Positions 57,526-64,000 of a stretch of 64,000 nucleotides of DNA are shown here, piece by piece; position 1 is the stretch's first letter, and each line of letters opens with the position of its first letter. This stretch comes from Marsupella aquatica (Eukaryota > Marchantiophyta). Where the stretch lies: positions 9,796,001-9,860,000 of the forward strand of contig OZ316898.1 in assembly GCA_973895155.1 (NCBI GenBank). Direction: 5' to 3'. The notes beneath the pieces are model-generated. The model was not told the origin of the DNA. It made no database searches and saw nothing but the letters and a program-made list of their open reading frames with translations. The position numbers were made by a program, and so were the translations under genes.

Positions 57526-58347
57526 ATGACGACAGCAGGAGGATCCATAGCTACCCTGCTGAAGAGTTTATCGAAGAGCTCATCCTTCGCTGGGACATTA
57601 GTGGGAGCGGACAGCACGTGGTCCACTCTCCCAGCCCTTACCCAAACGGTGCCCCAGAGGAGAAATGCGGAACCAGCGCGGCTGAGCATGGAGATGCCCA
57701 GGAGGCGAATTCATTCAACAGCATCTGCGACGAGAAGGGTCATTGCAGCATCAGGGTTGGGATTGCCAGAGGAGGGGATAGGGGAGAAATCGAGTCAGGG
57801 GAAAGTAATTCATGGCAAGTGCTTCGTGGTTGGTGACAACATTGACACAGACCAGATCATTCCCGCTGAATACCTGACTCTGGTCCCGTCCAAGCGTGAT
57901 GAATACGAGAAGCTCGGAAGCTATGCCATGATAGGGCTCCCTCCCCACTACGGCAAATTCATTGAAGATGGAATGACCAAGACAGACTACACGGTCATGA
58001 TTGCCGGAGCCAACTTTGGCTGTGGGTCATCTCGGGAGCATGCTCCAGTAGCCATGGGAGCTGCTGGAATCAGGGCAGTGGTGGCCGAGTCATATGCCAG
58101 GATTTTCTTCAGGAACTCGGTGGCTACCGGAGAGCTCTATCCTGTGGAGGCCCAGGACAGAATTTGTGATGACAACAAGACAGGGGATTTGGTGACTGTG
58201 GACTTAGGGCAGAATGTCCTTATTAATCACACTTCCGGTAAGCAGTTCACCCTCATTCCCATTGGGGATGCCGGTCCTGTGATTGATGCTGGGGGGATCT
58301 TCAACTTTGCTCGGGCCTCTGGAATGATTGCTGCTGCCGCGACCTAG
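57526..58347 (+). CDS. IPMI SSU: isopropylmalate isomerase small subunit, plastid, intact copy
   Basis: A single open frame of 273 residues starts at ATG 57526. Residues 1 to about 75 are rich in Ser, Thr, Ala and Arg, a likely chloroplast transit peptide. The LeuD swivel domain follows: VVGDNIDTDQIIPAEYLT (about 101-118), the substrate-recognition loop [11 protein letters not shown] (about 164-174) and ARIFFRNSVATG, ending with DAGGIFNFARASGMI. The small subunit pairs with an Fe-S large subunit to interconvert 2- and 3-isopropylmalate in leucine synthesis. The length is close to the plant family. The gene is intronless, as is usual for plant small subunits. It is the only intact copy in the window; the duplicate at 40596 is dead. 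Confidence 0.95.
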   Translation: MTTAGGSIATLLKSLSKSSSFAGTLVGADSTWSTLPALTQTVPQRRNAEPARLSMEMPRRRIHSTASATRRVIAASGLGLPEEGIGEKSSQGKVIHGKCFVVGDNIDTDQIIPAEYLTLVPSKRDEYEKLGSYAMIGLPPHYGKFIEDGMTKTDYTVMIAGANFGCGSSREHAPVAMGAAGIRAVVAESYARIFFRNSVATGELYPVEAQDRICDDNKTGDLVTVDLGQNVLINHTSGKQFTLIPIGDAGPVIDAGGIFNFARASGMIAAAAT

Positions 58348-58524
58348 GAGAGCAAATTTTTTTCGTTCCGAGGGAGAGTAAAATTGGAAGAGAGGTAGAG
58401 AGAATGAAGAGGGATAGGGATTGGGATGGGAAATTGAAGTTTTTAGTCTATAAATCGAAACATGGATTTAGTCGAGGGAGCGGGAGTCATCATTTGCAAA
58501 TTGAAGTCAAATTGCCATATACTG

Positions 58525-58596
58525 AGCGAGAGAGAGAGTGAGTGAGTGAGTGAGTGAGTGAGTGAGTGAGTAGTGAGTGAGTGAGTGAGTGAGTGA
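58525..58596 (+). repeat. GTGA microsatellite
   Basis: GAGA repeats lead into many copies of GTGA, interrupted once by TAGTGA. The equivalent position in block 1 (about 41590-41630) has only a few GTGA units, so the array expanded in block 2 or contracted in block 1. Confidence 0.95.
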
Positions 58597-59186
58597 AGTG
58601 TGACAAGTTTGCAGCAACAAATTGTGTTCGGTCTCTAGATCTTTTGCTTTACAAAAGGAAGAAGAGGACAATAGGTAGAGATGTTCTTTGTATGCCGCAC
58701 AGGCAAGCTCAATTTTTCTGGGATTAAAATGTGGGATGGGGGGTTGTGAGAAAACGACCAGTCCATGAAATACTTTCGCCAGTTTGTGGTCGCACCGTCG
58801 TTTTTTGTGTGAAGATGTCTTCATAAACTTGCGCGTGTAGCTGGCTTCTGTGTGCATTTGTACTTCATCACCGCAATGTTATGAAATTCATTCGTTGAAG
58901 CATGCACATTTCATGACCGATTATGTCTATAACAATACGTCATGGACAATTTTTCCAGCCTTCGATTTAGACCTTCACTGTCCTGTTGCAAGTTTGGTTT
59001 ACTTCTCCTTTGCAGAAGTTTGACATAGATTGAATCGACTTCGCGTTAAAATGGCTTGCTGGCTGAGATCTTCTGGATGCATAGCATGGACTACAATGAG
59101 CTCCCTGCAGACCCTCCCTCAACGACTTGAGATGTTATCATAGAGGAAACTTTCAGATGGGCTGCGCTCGAATGAATATTGTGTAG

Positions 59187-59394
59187 GATCGTTGATTGCT
59201 TCGTAGAACAGGATAAGTTATCAATTCAGTGGAGAGCTGGCAGAACAGTTGTCCTTGAAACCTTTGAACCACTAGACCTTCCGTATCTAAACAGGGACGA
59301 TCTGGAAGTGTTGTATATGTACTATCACCTCAGTATGGCACAGATGATGTATCAGAACTCCGGCCTTCCACACATAGTTTGTACTTTTGACCAG
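59187..59394 (+). CDS. possible exon of an unidentified protein
   Basis: An AG acceptor (TATTGTGTAG) and a GT donor after TTTGACCAG bracket a frame that is open throughout. It encodes a stretch including IQWRAGRTVVLETFEPLDLP, YMYYHLSMAQMMYQNSG and LPHIVCTFDQ. No family is recognised and no flanking exons were found. The degenerate copy in block 1 has stops, so any coding role would be in block 2 only. Confidence 0.3.
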
Positions 59395-59798
59395 GTCTGT
59401 GACTGCACTCTCTTAGGCTGGATTTTACGACAGTAATTGGTTGCTAAAGAGCCCTTAGCCATGTTTGGATTATGAACCAGCTGCAGTACACAATCAGGAT
59501 CTTCAATTCCAATTGAGCTAAGAAGTGCATGCCACTGGAAAGTTGTACAATTGTTCTCACTCAAAAAATGAATATCATTTTAAATGTCAGCTCTCAGTGC
59601 CAATAGTGCAGTGACAAACATTGTCACAGGGCTGCCAATAGATTGCTCGAGCAGCAGGAGGACAATGATAGCAGTGCATAACGTCTCAATACAGATCCAC
59701 TGCCTAAACTCAACGATTTGGAACTGATTTGGAGCTCTTGAAGAAATGGGGCTCTGAATACTAAGCATGGGCGTTCAACCAATGTTCTTTGCCAGCCA

Positions 59799-59799
<1 letters not shown>

Positions 59800-59830
<31 letters not shown>

Positions 59831-59836
59831 GGGAAG
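59800..59836 (+). repeat. GA repeat followed by a G run
   Basis: About ten GA dinucleotides are followed by about 16 G residues. Confidence 0.95.
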
Positions 59837-60536
59837 AGGAGGAGTATGTTGTATGGACAAATGTTTGTACTACACTTTGTGTCCTAACGCACCAGCACAC
59901 TTGGAAGGATCGATGGCACTGCCCCTGGGACGGCCTCACCTACATTCAAGTGCCCCAGGCCAGATGTCCCAGCAATTGGCAAGGACAAATCCGAAGACCT
60001 GGCTTCCAGGTCATGAGGGACGTCATGAAGCTGGTCCTTGCAATTTGCTACCCCGCAGCAGCGCAGCTATGCCAATGCTTACCGTAAAATGATCACCCTC
60101 TGGCACTTTGACCTCCCGTTCCCCCTTGTTGTCCCCCATTTGTGGGCCACCCGGTTGTATGGTGTCTCTTCGAAATGGATTCTAGTTGTATGAATCAAGG
60201 CAGACAAGTATCAAAGAACAAAGGCCAACCACTGCAGATTTGAAGAAAGGTGGGCTGTAATACTGTCCACATGAGCCCAGTTTTCTGGAATCCTGATCCA
60301 TTTCGCTCGACATCTCAGCTGGTGGCTCGTGTGACGACGACCAACACCACTTTGCATCCGTATAAAGTTTGAAGCAAATCGTCAGAATCGCCTTTCCCAC
60401 CTTGCCAAAAAGGAACTGCAAGATTCAGTCCTGATGTCTCGATAAAGGTAAAAATACTGGAGTCGTTCTGTTGCCGTCAGGTCGAAACTAGAACAAAAAC
60501 TAATTAAGATGTTTGGAGTGAGTAATATATGCAGCT

Positions 60537-61028
60537 ATGCTCGTAGTTTGCACCATTGATGTCCAACCGTGTCCCTTTCTTTGCTCCCAGAAAATCATCC
60601 ATCTAAGGAACATAGACTCCTTGTTCCTTGTACCACAACATATGCCCCTCTCTGACCTTCCAACGGGGGGGCCCATAGCAATCCTTCCATATTCCCAATC
60701 GGACGGCATCGTGTTGAGATGCCATGTCAGCTTGACTCGACAAAGCCACATTGTCTACTCGCCACAAGGACACGTAAATTTAGATTTTCCACCTTTTGCC
60801 ATCATTCAATCGAATGTTCACAATGAGAGGACGAAAATAATGGACGATGTGATCTCGGATGTCATCGATTCTAGCATCTTCGGGTACTTCGAGCCAAGGC
60901 ATATCATTATCCAGGACTTCATTTCTCTCCCAAACGAGTCATGCAGTGAATCAGCCACAGATTTATCTGGCCACGAAATTGGGCGGTGGGGACCAGCTCG
61001 AAAGCAAGATTTTCTTAATTACCGGTAA
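60537..61028 (+). CDS. unrecognised ORF, 163 codons
   Basis: The frame opens with ATG and has ordinary composition but no motif I recognise. On the opposite strand there is also an open stretch (60751-60500). Either strand, or neither, could be coding; length is the only evidence. Confidence 0.2.
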   Translation: MLVVCTIDVQPCPFLCSQKIIHLRNIDSLFLVPQHMPLSDLPTGGPIAILPYSQSDGIVLRCHVSLTRQSHIVYSPQGHVNLDFPPFAIIQSNVHNERTKIMDDVISDVIDSSIFGYFEPRHIIIQDFISLPNESCSESATDLSGHEIGRWGPARKQDFLNYR

Positions 61029-61319
61029 AGCAATCATGCGCAGGTCGTTCCCATCGATATTCAAGTCATGCCGCCGCCGCCCGCACTCAGCGGACTGTCA
61101 AGCGCAGTAACTTGGGAGTGCTGACATGCTGCATGCAGAGCTCACCACGGAATCGATATCCGCAGTATTGCGGGGTATCGTTTTAGTAAGCTGAGGGGTT
61201 TTTTCAATGGACACCGGAGGTGCTCGATCACGTGGAGCTGTACCTCAGTTGTCACTCCTTCTCGTCAAAAAACAAAAGGCAAAAAAGTGATATATATACA
61301 TCAAAGTGACAAAAAGGCA

Positions 61320-61345
61320 ACAAATATATATATATATATATATAT
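61320..61345 (+). repeat. AT dinucleotide repeat
   Basis: About 11 AT units lie within a local repeat of the phrase ATATATCAAAGTGACAAAA, which occurs at about 61290, 61340 and 61371. Confidence 0.95.
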
Positions 61346-63392
61346 CAAAGTGACAAAACGCAAAAAAAGATATATATCAAAGTGACAAAAGGCATCACAA
61401 AGCCAAATCCTGGAGAGAGAATCCCAAAGGCCAACCCAAAGGCCAAGGAACCCAGTAAAGGGAGGGAAGAAGAAGGGGGAAGGGCCCCAAGAACACCCCA
61501 GAGGTCCAACAAGGCAAGGAGTCCCCCATGTGCACAACCAAGGAATGACAACAAAAACAAAGGATCCCCAAAGGAGCAAAGAAGACTAAAACCCTGTTGT
61601 AAGGAGAACTGAAAAACCTGGTAGAAGTCCAGAGTACACAGCATAGGAGTGTCACAAAGTGGATTCTTGTCAAACTGCATGCAAACAGTTTCAAGGTAGG
61701 ATGTTTCCGTTTCCATGGCCTTACATCACTCCACAATTCCGTAAACTATTTTTGTCTTTCTATGGATGGTTATTAACCCTCAGGCCCTGCTAGAATTTAC
61801 TTTTGTGTGACCTGGTCTACCTATAATATAGTACTTGATAGAAGTTTGATATATCACTATTCTATTCACCAGCAAGACTTAGGGTCATCTTGCATGTAGA
61901 CAGTCATGAAAAGAATGGCCCATTACATAACTGGTGGCAGCCCCTGAGTGAGCGGGACTTTCCATTGAGTGAGGTAGTCCTGACAGCACTAATCTAGGAT
62001 TTCAAAGGGCAAGGCACAGAAAGTTTCCGGCCCTTCACCGTCTTAGACATTGTGATCTAACCCATTGTAAAGTGTATTAATATTGCTCGAATGGACCATC
62101 AAGTTTGATCTAAAGATTTCCAATGGTTCAAGCAAGTTTTTTATGGTTCCACATAAAAAACTTTTAAGCAAAGAAAAGGATCTAATTATAAAAGTAATGT
62201 TTTGAACCAGTCCATCTATAACAGTAGATATGAGCATCCTGTCAAACATCACATGATTGAGATCTTTACGGATCCCCATGGGAAGTTCATTCCAAAATCC
62301 CTGGAAGCATGTGTAGTCACATCAGCACTATTAGTCACAAACAAGAACTATTCATCATGCAAAAAGCACCAAACAAGACTTTGTGTGTTTGAAACAAGTC
62401 AAAGAAAAACAGTTAAACCTTGTAACTGTAAAAACATTCAATTGAAAACTGAAAAGTCATATTTCAAATAAACAAACAAAGGGGTGAAAAAGGGCGTAAA
62501 AGAAAATAACCTTTGGATGGGTTGTGATTGATATATCAGTGGTTTTCAGTAGATTGTATCAATTTTCTATTTCATTAGCATTTTTTGGAATAACCATGGG
62601 TAGAAAGAAACTTTTCAACTGCTGTAACATTTACCAAGGTAATGTAAGAAACTATTCAGTTACTATGGAAAAAGGAACTTAAACTAAGGGAACATAAGAA
62701 ACCATTTTCAAGACTACTATGGATAAAGGAATACCAAAGGAATGTAATTAAGAAACTCTTTGGCTTTCTATAGCATTTTGCATGGACTGTATGGACATAG
62801 GAGTACTAAGGGAACGTTGTGCATGCACTTCTTCCATGAATAATCTACTCATTTTTTCCTCTCATCTCCATATTTAAATCTATTCCAATATGCAACTCTT
62901 CATGTGTTCTAACTTAGTTGTTGAATAACATCAAACTTACATAACCAAGGGGTACTCAAAGTAATTTAATTTCAAGGTTTGTCATAGAGATGTTATCAGG
63001 AGGCTCAACTTCAGGCAATTCTCCTGGAAGGCTGGTCTGATAGGACATCTGGCAGGAACATGGCCTGTTTGAACCAAGAGCTAATCTCCATGCCCAATGA
63101 TTTCTCCTTGAGACCTGTTGAGACAAATAACAATTTGTTATTGTAGAACCCTTCTTAAACTCTGGAATCATAAGTAGAAGTTATTCAAAATATAAATAAA
63201 CTTATTACTACATGCCCAAGTGGACCCAAAGGACTAACTAACTTTGACACCCAAAATTGTGTGGTCATAAAAAGAGATGAACTCTTGAAGTAAAACAGAA
63301 TATGCCAAGATGGCCCATCCTAGTTTGAAATTGAGATTTGGAATGCAGGTTTTGGAATGCTCTCCTGTAGCAGCTAAGAGGCTTGCAGCGCT

Positions 63393-63393
<1 letters not shown>
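61346..63393. other. gene-free sequence
   Basis: Frames are short or low-complexity. The region 61400-61560 is purine-rich and probably transposon-derived. I see no RNA gene. Confidence 0.5.

Positions 63394-63433
<40 letters not shown>
63394..63433 (+). repeat. TC dinucleotide repeat
   Basis: About 20 TC units lie some 475 bases upstream of a possible gene start. TC-rich tracts are common in plant 5' leaders and promoters. Confidence 0.95.
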
Positions 63434-63436
<3 letters not shown>

Positions 63437-63908
63437 TTGTTTCGTTGCGGCTTTTAAGGGAGGGTTCAGGATTTCAGTGCTGACAGTCACAAACCACAAG
63501 GGAATTGGATGGGAGCATCGGCGAAGTTGTCTTTGATGTTGTGATCGTTTGAGGCGTTGTTAGTGGGGACTGTCTACTGTAAAGACATCTCAATCTGGTG
63601 GAAGAAATGGTTGATACAAGTTGATTGTGGGTTATGAAATGGTTCTCAATCTGATGGAAGAAAATGGTTGATACAAGTTGACAGTGCAATCTAGACCTTG
63701 CGAAAGGACACTAGTTATACTTAGTAGCGTGGTGAGAAGAATCGTGGCGAACTTCGTTGTTGCCTTGGATTTGGAGCGTTTCTGTGCTATGAAAGTCTTG
63801 AGAGACAGTGGATGAAAACAACATCATGTCTATGTCCTGAAAGAACTGGAGCAGGCCCGGAGTGCTTTGTCTTTAACTCTTCTACAGTGGCTTGGGCGAC
63901 GAGACAAA

Positions 63909-64000
63909 ATGGCCAATTGGCAATTACTGGTCTTTCTGGTGAGCATGGCGGCAACGTCAATGGAGCTCCTCACAATTTCATTTCAGGCCCTCCAGGATAT
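63909..64000 (+). CDS. possible gene start truncated by the window edge
   Basis: ATG at 63909 opens a frame that stays open to the edge (30 codons). It starts MANWQLLVFLVSMAATSMEL, which resembles a signal peptide. A GTGAGC at about 63937 could also be a splice donor. Too little is present to name it. Confidence 0.25.
   Translation, partial: MANWQLLVFLVSMAATSMELLTISFQALQD

Larger units (their letters stand above)
53948..59612 (+). repeat. segmental duplication block 2 (paired with 37045-42317)
   Basis: This block is collinear with block 1 in the same orientation. It is slightly longer, partly through a 74-base tandem duplication at 56201 and a longer GTGA microsatellite near 58540. Coding parts are clearly more similar than introns by eye. 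Confidence 0.9.

Overview
The window is a stretch of nuclear DNA from a land plant, probably a non-seed one (bryophyte or lycophyte). Genes have canonical GT/AG introns of about 100 to 740 bases. The recognisable proteins are plant-specific or plastid proteins: a RETICULATA-RELATED 5/6 type protein, a GRXS16-type glutaredoxin, the small subunit of plastid isopropylmalate isomerase and an ankyrin-PGG membrane protein. The species cannot be fixed from sequence alone.

Layout. 1-10.3 kb: a decayed Ty3/gypsy retroelement with the order gag (two zinc knuckles) - protease - C5 cytosine DNA methyltransferase - reverse transcriptase/RNase H - integrase - PHD finger. It carries four nonsense codons, two frameshifts and a nested terminal-inverted-repeat element inside gag. 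11.9-14.0 kb: a five-exon ARL2/TITAN5 GTPase. 14-19.6 kb: repeats, including a probable SINE. 19.6-24.6 kb: an eight-exon RER5/6 gene. 27.4-28.5 kb: an intronless Hst2/SIRT2-type sirtuin followed by a six-unit minisatellite. 31.6-34.4 kb: a two-exon ankyrin-PGG gene on the minus strand.

37.0-59.6 kb: a pair of direct segmental duplicates (about 37.05-42.3 and 53.95-59.6 kb). Each holds a divergent GRXS16-IPMI small subunit pair. In block 1 the glutaredoxin is intact and IPMI is dead; in block 2 IPMI is intact and the glutaredoxin is broken, so together they keep one working copy of each gene. Between the blocks lies an inverted pair of SERAC1-like alpha/beta hydrolases, one with the usual GHSLG nucleophile elbow and one with GHCLG. 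59.6-64 kb is mostly repeats and unassigned sequence, with a possible gene start at the right edge.

The most unusual content is the retroelement, which combines a DNA methyltransferase and a chromatin-reading PHD finger in one pol. Next come the reciprocal loss in the duplicated glutaredoxin/IPMI pair, whose products can both be linked to plastid Fe-S chemistry, and the class I sirtuin, a type not usual for plants.
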